Below, in pieces: positions 1-11,090 of a stretch of 64,000 nucleotides of DNA; the first letter of the stretch is position 1, and each line of letters begins with the position of its first letter. The notes below the pieces were generated by a model. That model made no database searches. It was given only the letters and a program-made list of their open reading frames with translations, and was not told the DNA's origin. Origin of the DNA: Flaccisagitta enflata (lineage: Eukaryota; Chaetognatha; Sagittoidea; Aphragmophora); the NCBI GenBank assembly GCA_965153355.1, contig OZ231127.1, positions 71,548,001 through 71,612,000 of the forward strand, read 5' to 3'. Made by a program: the position numbers and the translations under genes.

Positions 1-25
1 TTTTACATGCGCTAAAAAATGGAAG

Positions 26-256
26 ATGATTGAAATTGAAAAAAATAAGAATGATATGTGTCTTGTGATTAGTGACTTCATACTCCCTGATGATAATGAT
101 GAGCTGATCAGAAGACTTTTGCATATTGACACACCCGAATACATCAGCCAACAAGTTTATTTGCTTTCAAGGTCCACATACGTACTTACGATGGTCAAAT
201 CTTTATCAGATTTACTATACGAATTAAAAAAAAAGACGCACCTTTGTATTTGGTGA
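26..256 (+). CDS. Unrecognised short open frame, possibly a gene remnant
   Basis: An open frame of 76 codons begins MIEIEKNKNDMCLVISDF and has a balanced, protein-like composition, unlike most ORFs here. Its last 14 or so codons lie in the terminal repeat of the MITE starting at 214, so its stop is supplied by that element. I do not recognise a family. It could be the end of an exon or ORF that enters from outside the window, an old transposase remnant, or chance. No splice site clearly supports it. Confidence 0.15.
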   Translation: MIEIEKNKNDMCLVISDFILPDDNDELIRRLLHIDTPEYISQQVYLLSRSTYVLTMVKSLSDLLYELKKKTHLCIW

Positions 257-630
257 TAAAACTGACTTAAAAAGTACCAAAAAAATTTTATAGAAAGAGT
301 GATTTTGAAGATTTTTGAATTATCTTTCATTCTAGACCAATCCCAGATCTGTATCTTTAACGGTTTAGGAGCTAGAGCTCTTTAAAGTGAGACACCATTT
401 TGCTGAATTGCATCTTTTTCAAAGGGACTGCAAAAACAAATTTGGCAACATTTCTACTCAAACTAATGCCATTTCCAAACGAAAAAAGATAGAGATACCA
501 GATTGGCGCCAAATGAAAGAGTTTTTCAAGGGCTTCAAAATGGTCTAAGATTTTAGTTAGTTTTTTTTTTTTATTTTCAATGGCGCAATCAATCATTCAA
601 AAGTGCGTCTTTTTTTTTAATTCATATAGT
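214..630. mobile_element. Foldback MITE, ACTATA-GACGCAC family, copy 1
   Basis: The left end (214-247) and the reverse complement of the right end (598-630) match over about 30 bp: an ACTATA start, GAATT, a run of nine A and GACGCAC. A second, truncated copy in the opposite orientation lies at 6334-6667 and shares about 300 bp of interior. It has no coding capacity. The flanking TA is compatible with Tc1/mariner-type or piggyBac-type insertion, but the target duplication is not clear. Confidence 0.75.
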
Positions 631-725
631 ATAAAAACCTATTTTACATTGTACAAGGAAGTTAAACTAAACTAATCTACTATTTTATCAATGCAACAAC
701 CAAATCCACTTACTACACGAACGAG

Positions 726-1329
726 TACAGTGGGGTTTGTGGAATAACAGCCTAAACTGGAGGAAGGTATTTAAGTGTCTTAATTACATTTGACAAACTT
801 GATATTTGAAATATAAGTTGTTCAGTCGATGCTTTTGTCCCTGAGTTTTTCAGTTGCTATGGAAACCAAAATTATTTTTTCAAACATTTATAACCACTGA
901 AATATCAATATTTTGAGAAATTTTGTCAGGGAACATTGCTCAAAGTTAAATTTGCTACAACTTTCCCACAGTATGTTCTGTAAGAATATTGCTCGTTTGG
1001 CCGTTGCTAAGGAGCATCACACCTAGCAACCACTAAATGATGCTCCCTAGCAACGGCTAAACGAGCAATATTCTTACAGGACATACTGTGGGAAAGTTTT
1101 AGCAAATCTAATTCTGAGCAATGTTCCCTGATGATATTTATCAAAAAAAAAATTCTAGTTGTAATGAAAGTTCAAAAAAATAATTTTGGTTTCCATAGCA
1201 ACCAAAAAACTCGGGGACAAAAGCATCAAGTGAACAACTTATATTTCAAATATCAAGTTTGTCAAATGAAATTAAGACACTTAAATACCTTCCTCCAGTT
1301 TAGGCTGTTATTCCTCGAACCCCACTGTA
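726..1329. mobile_element. Long-arm foldback MITE with TACAGTGGGGTT ends
   Basis: The element is almost one complete inverted repeat of about 600 bp. It opens TACAGTGGGGTTTG and closes with the complement (CCCCACTGTA), and the arms pair nearly to the centre at about 1020-1040. TA at both outer ends suggests a TA target duplication. The arm motif CCTAGCAAC with GAGCAATATTCTTACAG reappears in the otherwise different element at 49892-50205. Confidence 0.85.
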
Positions 1330-2676
1330 TCCAAATAAAGTAGGCATACTGTGGGGCTGTGTTTGGCCGTATTCGTTTATCCTTCTTTTACGCATCGTCA
1401 TGAGACTTCATAAGCCGCTTGTTGTTGTTTGGGGGTGCGTGGAGGGGCAGGGGTAGGGAAGGAAAGAAAAAGGGGCAGCAGCGAGGGACAGGGAGGAGAA
1501 GGGTAATGACAGCAAGAGATTAAGATCAAACAGGGATTAAGAATTTGAGCGTAGTTATTGTCCGTTTATGATAGTTTTTAACGATGTTTTAGATGTTTTA
1601 GATGTTTTTGTTTATGGGGGCAGAGGTGATTGAAGGTGGGTGCATAAGTGTAAGACTGAGCGGTTTACGTATAAGCGAGAGAAAGAGAGGAGGGCCTTAG
1701 CAAATTTTGAATTTCTTAGTTTTTCTTCAAAATGTCTGCTAATCTGGCAGGGAGCGTGTTTCGCGCGCAAGTACAGAAGAATAAAATCCGATTTCGTCGT
1801 AGCATCAGATAAGCGTCGGCTATTGCGTGGCTTCAGTTTAGATTCCACTTCCAATGTGTTTCTCTTTTGCGCGAATAAATGTCACCCGATTAACACTGCT
1901 TCAGACACAATTTCCTCCTCTCCATAGTCAAGATTAGTTGCCATATGGTTCAGGCATTGAACAATGCTTCCCCTCTGAACTATATCATGAATATCAAATA
2001 TGTCTTGTGGGTTGGCATGACATTTGAGCATGGGACGTAGCAGTGGCGAGGAGGATGATGCGCAAAAAACGAAAAAGGAACCATCTAACCATTTAATGAA
2101 GGGACCAACACGAATAACTTGCGGACAGACTGACCGGGGAATGAGGGGAAATTGCACCGAAGATATGACGAACCAACGATTCGACAGACTATCATGTTCA
2201 TGTAGAGAGTAAGCGTGAGCAAGATCAGGGATGAACGAGCAAATTTCGCTCCTCGTCCACATCCTTTCACATAATCTATTTCCCCCTTTCCCTATTGCAT
2301 AATCTATTACCCCCTCTTCCCCCCTCCCGCTCGCCATGGAAAGAGAGAGGAAGACAGGATTGTCTTACGTTGGAAAACCGTTATCGAGCCATTTACTGTA
2401 AAGCGTATCGTAAAAATAACACGTCGGGTAATTAGTCGCTCTGGTGCCAACGATAGAAGGGGTGTAGGCATCAGGACTGAGAAGCGCTGGTGCTAACTGA
2501 CAGACTATCAGCCATCGCTGTCACATGTACGTACAGAAAGGGAGGGCAGACTGCAAAGCTGCATGAGAGAATAAAAAATTGGATATTAGTCAGAGTGGAA
2601 GGTTGGTAACGATTGGTAACGAAATAAGAGAAGTGGAGTGGAGTAAAATAGAATGGAGTGACATGTACTACTGATG

Positions 2677-3263
2677 TAACACCCCTGACATAATTAGGCA
2701 AACTGGGAACATATGCCAAAAAGAGTGAAATAGAGGCCCCAGCTCTACAAGATTTGACATAGAAATAGCAAAAATGTCATACTTTGACATAGAGGACAAT
2801 TGAGAGGAACAATTTATTGGTAGAAGGGTGAGAGGGTAATATGTCAGAAATGGCAAATTGGATTTTAACTGATTTTCCCCGCAATATTTCTACATGAAGA
2901 TGGCACATATTTACAGCGGTTTTTCGTGGTCTATAGCCAAGCCATTTGTCTTTGATGGTTGGAGACTTATTCTTTTAATGATTTTAAGGAAGCGGGGGCC
3001 AAGAAATGGACAGGGGCAGCCCTTGAAACTGACAAAATTGTCTTTTAAGTAAATTAGTAATAATGGACTGTCTCCTATCAGAAAATGGCAATATAATGAC
3101 TTGAAAAGGCTTTATACCTAGTTTTTAAATTATTTTTGACTTAACTTGAATGGAATTTACCCCAAATAGTGAGAAAATATTCCAAAGTGTCATTCAAATC
3201 ACTTTGTTAAGCTCAAATAGATAACATTTAACCTCAGTTTGCCTAATTTTGTCAGGGGTGTTA
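2677..3263. mobile_element. MITE with TAACACCCCTGACA ends
   Basis: The left end TAACACCCCTGACATAATT, followed by AGGCAAACTG, is matched by the complement of the right end at 3232-3263 with one or two mismatches. Length is 587 bp with no coding capacity. The terminal TA is compatible with a TA target site. A lone diverged end of the same family (AACACCCCTTCCATAATTAG) lies near 47163. Confidence 0.75.
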
Positions 3264-3639
3264 GACTCGGTCCATTGGAGTGATGTCCAAAAGTGATAGT
3301 GGTAAAAGCATTAGGTGGTTATATCTGATCTCAAAACCATAAAGTATGTGGGAATGTGGTGAGATATGCCTCAAGGATGAGATCTGCGCCTTTAGGCTGG
3401 GATTCGGTCCTCAACACTGAAGGTTGAAATTTAGGCCCCATTCCCGGGGTTTTGGGCTGAACTCTTGGATTGGAGTGTGACCTCAACATCAATGACCAGA
3501 TTTGGGTATTGAGGCTGACTTTGGGCTAAGAGATGGAGAGGAAGCACTAAAAGCAAAAAAATTCCCCGTATGAGGAGGCAAGTCATCGGCCCCTTTGGAG
3601 CCGTTGCACAAAAATGTGGCATTGATTGAAACAGAATGA

Positions 3640-4010
3640 CCAAATGAAAATGAAAAGCATCGCATCTGTAATAACTAGGGATGTGGAAGCGATTGACCGC
3701 TTCCGTTTTGGAGGATGGGATAACTACTAGTATTTGTACTACAAAATGGAAGCGGAAGCGGTGGAAGCGGCACTAAAATCGACCGCTTCCACATCCCTAG
3801 TAATAACCATTGATCATCTCAGAAAAAAACTTATATTCTCAATCAAAACAAACCTGATTGAACTTAAAAACAAACAAAAAACTAGTGCTTTTGGGTTTTT
3901 CTTAAACAAAAAAAAACTATTTCTGAAAGAAATTTTGATGATGCAGTTCAGACACTGTAAACCCTTGTTTAGGAGACCTGAAGTTTTCTGCGATGTAAAA
4001 GATTTGTGGC
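3640..4010 (-). mobile_element. Decayed copy of the CAGTTGAACCCCGC MITE, interrupted
   Basis: Read on the - strand, this stretch resembles the interior of the complete element at 11091-11546. Shared landmarks in order are the motif around GTTATTACAGATG, TTTCTGAGATGATCAATGG-like sequence, the CAGTGTCTGAAC-like region and the AGAAAACTTC region. Both termini are degenerate. The small hAT-type MITE at 3676-3799 is inserted in it. Confidence 0.55.
3676..3799. mobile_element. hAT-type MITE with exact 8-bp target duplication
   Basis: A 124-bp element starts TAGGGATGTGGAAGCG and ends with the complement, CGCTTCCACATCCCTA. It is flanked on both sides by GTAATAAC (3668-3675 and 3800-3807), a perfect 8-bp duplication. 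The terminal CAGGG/TAGGG-type motif and the 8-bp duplication are both typical of hAT transposons. The uninterrupted target (GTTATTAC on the other strand) is seen at 11477-11484 in a related element. Confidence 0.9.
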
Positions 4011-4590
4011 TGAACGCTGAACCAATTATACAGTCATAAAAAATGGACAGTTTTTTGTGGTTTGTTTGACTTTTTATATTCTTCTTCGTCCATCGGGATT
4101 CTAATTTTTTTTGCTATTTCTTTTCTTTTTCTTTTTTCTTTTTCCTCTTTTCTATTCTCCATTTTCTTTTCTTTTTTTCTTCTCTTATTCTCTATCTGAT
4201 GGAATTTTCGTTTGTTTCTCAAACAATTTTATGATATTGAAAGAATGCTTGATAACTTTATCATTCTTTTTCTTTAGATTTCAGGACTGTGTCTATGGCA
4301 GAGAAACAAAACATACGAACGCGATCGCTTTTTTTTTCATTCCGTGCTCTATGTTTTCAAAAGTGATAAGCAAAACGCTAAAACAGATGGATGCCTTTTT
4401 GAAAACGAAAAAAATGTTCTATCGTCTAAAATAGCACTTATTTTCCATCTGATATTGAGTGAGATTTCCTTTTAGTGATGCCGGAATATAAACTAAAAGC
4501 TACAGCGATTCTCATATACATCTGCCATGGTTGCTCTCAGAAAATAATTCCAATAAACGTTTTTCATTCTTCCCTTTCTCTCCCTCCCTC

Positions 4591-4735
<145 letters not shown>

Positions 4736-4746
4736 CAATCTTTCAG

Positions 4747-4822
4747 TGACTGTCGAGTACTTCGTGATCCAGCAACAGGAAAAAGTAAAGGATATGGATT
4801 CGTCTCCTTTGAAAGCAAACTG
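4747..4822 (+). CDS. TIA1: TIA1/TIAR RNA-binding protein, exon in RRM2 (RNP1)
   Basis: This internal exon encodes the middle of the second RNA-recognition motif. It reads (S)-DCRVLRDPATGKSKGYG, then FVSFESKL. KGYGFVSF is a perfect RNP1 octamer on beta3, and the DPATGKSKGYG context is diagnostic of TIA1, TIAL1 and insect Rox8. The exon is 76 nt: one base completes a serine codon, then 25 codons end at phase 0. Borders are TTTCAG at 4741-4746 and CTG/GTACGT at 4822/4823. TIA proteins bind U-rich RNA, help U1 snRNP recognise weak 5' splice sites, repress translation of ARE mRNAs and nucleate stress granules. Skipping this exon would shift the frame. The preceding exon is not in the window. Confidence 0.92.
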
Positions 4823-4983
4823 GTACGTTCATCGCAGTCGATGCATTTTTATGATTGTCTCATTATCGTCTAATCTTGTCTGTAATCTGTATGACGTTGA
4901 TTTTCATTCAACTTACTAACATGTCATTCTAAATCGCCATGCCATCCGCTACAGATACCTAAACCTACCTTCCTTTCATCAAA

Positions 4984-5317
4984 CAGTTGAACCCCGCAGT
5001 AACGGATATCAAGAGATTAACAATATTTACAGTTGAACCCCGCTCTAACGGATTTCAGGGGACCAACAATTTTCTTCTGGTATAGGCGGAATTCTATTGC
5101 TAACAAAGAAAATGAAAGAAATAAGCTTGAAGGACCATGAATTTGCATCTGTTATAGGCAGAATTCTGTTGGTGGATGGTCTGTTAGAGCGGGGTTCAAC
5201 TGTATCTGTTGTTGCTAAAATAAAAAAAAGGAAGTGATTTGATGGGAATAAGATTTCATGGCCGTTATAGGCGAGTTTTTTATATCCTCGAGTCCGGTAT
5301 AGCGTGGTGTAACTGTA
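4984..5317. mobile_element. CAGTTGAACCCCGC MITE interrupted by a second copy
   Basis: The outer left end is CAGTTGAACCCCGCAGTAAC and the outer right end is the complement-type GGTGTAACTGTA ending at 5317. Between them lies a complete short copy of the same family (5028-5204). The terminal sequence and TA target resemble Tigger/pogo-type Tc1-mariner MITEs. No coding capacity. Confidence 0.6.
5028..5204. mobile_element. Short CAGTTGAACCCCGCTC MITE
   Basis: A 177-bp element opens TACAGTTGAACCCCGCTCTA and closes with its complement, AGCGGGGTTCAACTGTA. The arms are long, and the interior holds the repeated TATAGGCGGAATTCT / TATAGGCAGAATTCT motif. TA lies at both edges. It has the same family ends as 11091-11546 but is deleted in the middle. 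Confidence 0.85.
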
Positions 5318-6333
5318 CTTGTTATGCCATTTTGAGTCATGTCCGTTGGCTTTTCGATTCCTCCGTCAATCCTTCCTTTGTTAGTCTGTCTGGCTATGTC
5401 CCTCTCCCGCGCTCATTTTTTTGTGACACGCGAATGAACCATGATTTGTATTCATTTTGCTTTCTAGGAACCTACGACCTAGGAAATATTCTTACCATCA
5501 AACCCTGATATCAACTTTTGGAGGTGTGCTGCTCCTAAACAAAAATTCTAGGACAAACAGATATAGTGGAGCTTCACTAGAGCGCACCCGCTAATTAGGC
5601 ATGCCCGCCTATAAAGCATACGACTTACAGTCCCATGAAAGATTCTGTAGTTATTTTTATATTGGCAATAAGGCAGCTTCACTGAAAGGCATAATTTGAC
5701 CCAGTCCCTTGGAATGCTCTCTAGTGAAGCTCAAAGAGATGTCAGAACTTTTTAAAACGCGACCAATCGGGGGTTGGTAGCTTTATTCGTGTAGGAGCAG
5801 TACTCCTCCAATTCCAATGGTTATATTACTCAGACTGCTTCTGTAATCTGCATGTTTTTGTAGGTCGATATCTTGCTGTAAAATTGTTCTGCCGTATACT
5901 ATGCTCGACTCCCTTCCACAGACAGAATACATACGAAGATGAGGTCATGAGAACGTTGTAACTCTATCCCACGTCACCTTGTGGTTTCTCTTTTTGATAG
6001 AAAAAAGTCACTTTTTTATCAGCAATTCGGATTTCATAAATGCTCATTGTGTGACTTGAAATTAAGGGGCAAAAAACGTTTGGTCGACTTAAATAAACGG
6101 CAAGACATTGGTCCTAACGATTTTATAGGAAAAAAATTTAGAATTATAATCTTTTAAAAAAAATCTTAAACAAGGTCATTAGACCTAAGTCGCGTGCGTC
6201 GGCATTTCACAAAAGGTCGGACAGACAGACAGGCAGACAGACTGGAACATTCAGAATGACCCTTAAATTAGTGGTTTCCACCTTGCAGTGTATTCTCTAA
6301 TGTTCAATAGTTTTAAAACGCTGAACATTGACA

Positions 6334-6667
6334 TGGTTGATTGCGCCATAGAAAATCAAAAAATTTAATTAAAATCTTGGACGATTTTGAAGCCCTTGAA
6401 AAACTCTTTCATTTGGCGCTAATCTGGTATCTCTATCTTTTTTCGTTTAGAAATGGCATTAGTTTGAGTAAAATCATTGCAAAATTTGTTTTTGGAGTCC
6501 CTTTGAAAAAGATACAATTTAGCAAAATGGTGTCTCACTTTAGAGAGCTCTAGCTCCTAAACCGTTAAAGATACAGATCTGGGATTGGTCTAGAATCTTT
6601 TAAACATTTTTTAAGTCAGTTTTATCAGCAAATAAAAAGGTGCGTCTTTTTTTTTAATTCGCGTAGT
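6334..6667. mobile_element. Truncated copy 2 of the ACTATA-GACGCAC MITE
   Basis: This is homologous, in inverted orientation, to 214-600. It starts abruptly at GGTTGATTGCGCC, missing one terminal repeat, and keeps the other end (GGTGCGTC, nine T, AATTC, then GTAGT) at 6639-6667. The matching open frames in the two copies are shared repeat sequence and not evidence of a protein. Confidence 0.75.
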
Positions 6668-6788
6668 ATGTCCCTTTACAGTTTGTCCGTCCGGTTCATC
6701 AAAGAATGGCTTTTCGAGGTTTTCCACTCCTGCCCACGGCCCACCCGTCTGGTGTGCATCTTGCCATGTTTTTGTCTGTTTGATTCTT

Positions 6789-6827
<39 letters not shown>

Positions 6828-7955
6828 TTTTTTTCTCTCTTTTTCTGTGTAATACACACTCAAGCCACGCGGTTAGTCTCTGGTGATTCTGTCTTGGAAT
6901 AACATTAAAAAACTCATTTTTTTAATTGATTCTCTTTTCAAGTTTATTTCCAAGGGAGATTGTGAAGGAGGGGAAAAAGGAAAGGAGGAGGAGGAGGAGA
7001 AGAAGGAGGATGAAATTGAGGAGTAAGAATCGATGAGAAAGTCGAGGATGAGGAGGATGAAGATGACTAACAAGAAAAGAAAGAAGATGGAGCATCATCA
7101 AAGTCAAGATCATTGGATTTTTTTTTTATCCATTAAGTTGCTTCAGTAGAAATATGAGATCCTCTTCACTGCGGTTAATTTCAGACTAATCAAGAGGGTT
7201 GGCAATGACACTTTTGTCTTCGAAATATTTACATGTAATATGATATTCAGATTTACAAAATTTTGAGTTACTCGGACAAGGACCTGATATGGCCGCACCC
7301 CCTCCCCTTTAAAGCAACAAATTTTTTATCTTTGTTAAAATGTAGGGGGGGGGGGACAGCCCGATCAAAATCAGACTCATAGGGTCACGAAACTTGGCAA
7401 ATTTTATAATTATCATATATGGCGGCATTTTGTAGAGAGACGTAGGTGTCTGTGGTCTACCACGTTTCAACATTCACCCTGCTACTGAATCAGTGATCAC
7501 CCTTGTCTCCGTTACTCTTGGGTCAATTACATGATAGCTGCATTGTATTGTAAACCAAAGAGAGAAAGAGAGAGGAAAGGTTTTGCTTTTTGTTTGTGAT
7601 ACTACCAGTTTGAAAATGATATGTATTTTCTACAAAGTGTAAAACATGAAAAAAATCTTATGTTTTTCACTTACAGTGCAGGACATATGATCATGATACC
7701 AGGCCTATAATAATCAACGTATTCACACAGTTATATACAGATCAAGTTGAAGATAACAGTGATCAGGAACTGCTCAGTTAAAAAAGAAAGGCCTCAGACG
7801 TCGGCAAAACATTCAATCAGAAGAAAAACAGTTTCCGTCCTTTGGAAATTGGCCGATTAGAAAAAGCCCCCAAATGACGACATAAAACTTCGAGATGGCC
7901 AATGACTTTCCCCCTTTGAAAGCTTTGATTCCTTTCAAAACGCCCACACAACAAC

Positions 7956-7960
<5 letters not shown>

Positions 7961-8027
<67 letters not shown>
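7961..8027 (+). repeat. (TC)n array serving as polypyrimidine tract of next TIA1 exon
   Basis: A 67-bp pure TC array is followed by TGTTTCCTTCATCAG and then the exon at 8042. This is the second TIA1 exon in a row whose acceptor is preceded directly by a TC microsatellite. Confidence 0.85.
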
Positions 8028-8031
<4 letters not shown>

Positions 8032-8041
8032 CCTTCATCAG

Positions 8042-8135
8042 GAGGCGGAAGCAGCAATTCAGGGAATGAACGGACAAATCCTTTGTAACCGACAAATCAG
8101 AACCAACTGGGCAACCAGAAAGCCTCAACCTCCAG
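8042..8135 (+). CDS. TIA1: TIA1/TIAR RNA-binding protein, exon ending RRM2
   Basis: The exon encodes EAEAAIQGMNGQILCNR then QIRTNWATRKPQPP. The first part is helix alpha2 of RRM2, and RQIRTNWATRKP is the beta4 and exit segment nearly invariant in TIA1/TIAL1. It is 94 nt, starts in phase 0 (joining ...ESKL to EAEAA exactly as in the family) and ends one base into a glycine codon at CCAG/GTAGGT (8135/8136). The acceptor is TTCATCAG at 8034-8041. Skipping it would shift the frame. The QPPG end begins the linker to RRM3. I am very sure of the family; orthology to TIA1 versus TIAL1 is not meaningful outside vertebrates. Confidence 0.93.
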
Positions 8136-8523
8136 GTAGGTCACCTTTTAAAGGGACATCATTGTCAGTCTCCAGATAATACCTCCGAACATTAATGAAA
8201 TTACTATAACCATGAATATGAGCGATGGAAATTGTTCATTTTATCAGTATATGTTAGATTTGACTTTGAGGGGTAAAAAAACGCCACTGAGTATAACTAC
8301 CTTGAGCTCAATGAATTTGACTATTTTGAGGTCTGTCTGAAACCATATTGCTGGTGATATTTTTTCAGGTTTTTTTCTTTAATTTCTGGGAAGTCTTGAG
8401 CTTTTACATATCCCCTGCCCTTTCATCCTCAAGTGCAAGATGAATAATGCTAATGCAGAGGATAATTGAGGAAGAGATCCGTCTCTCTCTCCTGTTTCTA
8501 CAGTGTAAACAAAGATAGCAAAA

Positions 8524-8706
8524 AACAAGGCCGGATACACGGCTACCCCAGTCGCGTGCGGGTGGGTAGGGGCCATAATTGAGGTCAGTGGAACATTTGG
8601 GCAGGAGCAATAAGGCCAAAACGGACGGACCGACGGACGGACCGACGGACGGACCGACGGACGGACCGACGGACGGACCGACAAAGCGGGGTGTAGAGTC
8701 GCGACT
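8524..8706 (+). mobile_element. Helitron-like GTCC-core element, copy A
   Basis: The copy starts AACAAGGCCGGATACACGG, continues through the conserved AGTCGCGTGCGGGTGGG and ATTTGGGCAGGAGCAATAAG blocks, has a GGAC/CGAC tetranucleotide core (8624-8680) and ends CAAAGCGGGGTGTAGAGTCG then CGACTAAA. The terminal palindrome is shortened here. Apparent proteins with PSVRPSV repeats are translations of the core. Confidence 0.75.
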
Positions 8707-8838
8707 AAAAAAAAAATGGCCGAGACTGCGATAAATGCAGAAACTGAAATTGTTCATGCAAGTCGCTCAACAAAGGAGCTATATCAATTTCTAACGTGGC
8801 GCCATGGGGAAAGGGGAGAAAAAAAATGCGAGCGTGAC

Positions 8839-8981
<143 letters not shown>

Positions 8982-9140
8982 CAGAGTCAAGTAGGGAGAC
9001 AAACAGACAGAGCTAGAGAGAAAAGTGGGCAGACAGAAATAAGCTTGCAGATGGACGGACATACAGAGAGACAGAGAGACATGCAGACAGACAGGTAGAG
9101 ACTGACAATTTGAGAATATGCTTGATGGGTCGGCAGTTTT

Positions 9141-9295
9141 TAGTCGTGGAAACGCGACTCTACACCTTGCCGTGTCGGACGGTATATCCGTCGGTCCGTC
9201 GGTCCGTTGGTCACATTTTTGAATTCCGAGCGGTTTTTGCATTACTGCTCCTGCCCCACCGTCCGCGACTGGATTGCTGTGTATCCGGCCTTGTT
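9141..9295 (-). mobile_element. Helitron-like GTCC-core element, copy B
   Basis: Reversed copy: TAGTCGTGGAAACGCGACTC at the terminal-palindrome end, a short GTCC/GTCG core, ATTACTGCTCCTGCCC, then GTATCCGGCCTTGTT at the other end. Orientation is opposite to copy A. Confidence 0.7.
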
Positions 9296-9965
9296 ACGAT
9301 GGAAAAAGACTAATGAAAAAAAGACAAACTGAGATAGATAAACAGAAACGAGAAAAGAGAGAATCACTAATTGCTCACGCTGCAGTTTGTACTTCTTTTC
9401 TCTCCTGTCCCTCACACTCTCCTCTCTTCTTTTTTCCTTTCTAGAGCTGGCTTTGTACATTTGTTTCTCATTGAGTTAATTACGTATTCTGGCCGCGATG
9501 TTGCGCTGAAACCCGCGCACCACTCGCTGTGACTGTGAGAGCGTACTCCACTGCGTCCTGTTCAAACGTTTGTGCGCATTGGTCTTTGAATAACTCTGTA
9601 CAAGTGTGTGTGTGTGTGCGTGTGTTTTGAACCCTGTTTACTCAGCGGTGCTCGCAACTGCGTCCTCATCCATTTGTTGGAGCTCACAAAAATATCCATT
9701 TCAAAATGCCCATAAGCTTTATCTTTATCAAATACAAATTAAAGTATGAAAATATTATGCGAGAAATTAGAAAATGATTTTTCTTCTCATTCTTTCTTTC
9801 CTCGGTTCAAAATTGAATTCGATTTATGGATATTTGAACCGTAAAATGGCGTAGATATTAGATGTGAAATGCTTATTGCATAATTTTTTTTCCTCCAATG
9901 TTTTGTCCTTTTTTTTCCCTTTTCTTTGTGTGTTTTTCGTCGCTTGCTAAACGCTTAACGACTCT

Positions 9966-10150
9966 TTAAGAGGGTGTGTGCGTCCGTCGGAAAGTAGGCA
10001 TGTACCTTGAATGGATAATGCGAAATCGACTGACATAGTAATTTCCGAGCAATACTGTCCCTGGCCAGACACATCACAGCCCCCGCCATGCCACATACTG
10101 CCCCTGCCCAACCGCAAGCGACTACTTATCGGCCGTGTGTCCGGTTTTGT
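9966..10150 (-). mobile_element. Degenerate GTCC-core element
   Basis: Landmarks are AAGAGGGTGTGTGCGTCCGTC, two copies of a CTGCCCCTGCCC-type block and TATCGGCCGTGTGTCCGGTT. The core is almost lost. Family membership is likely, but the limits are approximate. Confidence 0.45.
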
Positions 10151-10937
10151 TTTTCTATCTTTTTTTATAATTGTGTTGTAATTGGGTCTAGCGTGGTAAG
10201 TCTATCCTAAAATGATGCACGCGTCTGTATGTGTCACCCTCTCAGTCAATCCTAGTGTCTTAGATTCAAACAGAATTGTGTGATGAGTTATCAAAACAAA
10301 ACAAAAACACACACAAAATCCTTAGATGAGAAGGTATCGAACGATAGCCAGGTATCCGTTTCGTAAACATGCGCTTGAGTGAAGATTTAAAAACGACTTG
10401 ATTTTCTGTTATGCGTTCTTATCTCCATAAGGTTTTTTTGTTTTCTTTTATTCATTTTTTTATTTATTTATTCATTTATTTCTTTATTTTTTTTTCTTTT
10501 TGGCAACACGACTTTCGCCCAAGAAAATGAGAATTCCTCGGTTTTAATCCTCTGTTCTCAAAATAACGTACAACGAGCTTAAATGAGAAGGAAAAGGGAG
10601 AAATAAAAGAGGAAAAAAAGTAAAAAGAAAAAAAAAGATAATAGAATGAGATGGAGAGGCGGAGGGAAAATGCGGACGAAGAGAGGGAAAAAAGAATCAA
10701 AAGGATTTGAATGAGTGAATGAATGAATAAGCGAACGAACGAACGAATGAACGAATTCACGAATGAATGAAGATTAGTAATTTTTACTGCATCAATAAAA
10801 GAGTCTTCCAGCGGCCGTTTTTCGACGCCCACAAAAACCATTCATCGAAAAGTAATTCCAAAACTTGCCGACAACCACAACCGAGGCGCTGTTATCGCTC
10901 TTGCTCTTGCTTTCGTTCTTGTTCTCGCTCTTGCTTT

Positions 10938-11054
10938 CTCTGTCTCTGTCTCTGTCTCTGTCTCTGTCTCTGTCTCTGTCTCTGTCTCTGTCTCCGACAC
11001 TGTCTCTGTGTCTCTGAGTGTCTGAGTCTCTCTCTCTCTCTCTCTCTCTCTCTC
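10938..11054 (+). repeat. (CTGTCT)n then (TC)n
   Basis: A hexanucleotide CTGTCT array (10938-10994) is followed by a short interruption and a TC array (11026-11054). A CTTGCTC/TTCGTTC degenerate stretch precedes it. Confidence 0.9.
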
Positions 11055-11090
11055 GCGTCCCCTCTCTGTGTTTTTCTCCCAGAAAAAAAG

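Larger units (their letters stand above)
4823..8041 (+). other. TIA1 intron, 3.2 kb
   Basis: Intron between the two RRM2 exons, with donor GTACGT at 4823 and acceptor TTCATCAG ending at 8041. It contains nested CAGTTGAACCCCGC MITEs at 4984-5317, a truncated MITE at 6334-6667, a short TC array at 6791-6824, a G run near 7344 and a long TC array before the acceptor. From 5320 to 6330 and from 6840 to 7950 I see no gene or clear element. Confidence 0.85.

Noticed and set aside
726-1329. Long palindromes as inverted-repeat assembly artefacts
   Set aside because: The arms differ by many substitutions and the ends carry TA edges and defined terminal motifs, as expected for real foldback elements.
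1882-2337. 151-codon - strand open frame
   Set aside because: Overlaps other open frames on both strands, contains an internal DNA duplication (ATAGATTATG) and has no recognisable domain or splice signals; most likely chance.
8379-8757. Proteins with PSVRPSVRPSV or PSVGPSVG repeats, also at 27265, 28401 and 43000
   Set aside because: These are the GTCC/GTCG core of the dispersed element read in frame. The same peptide appears at every copy on either strand.
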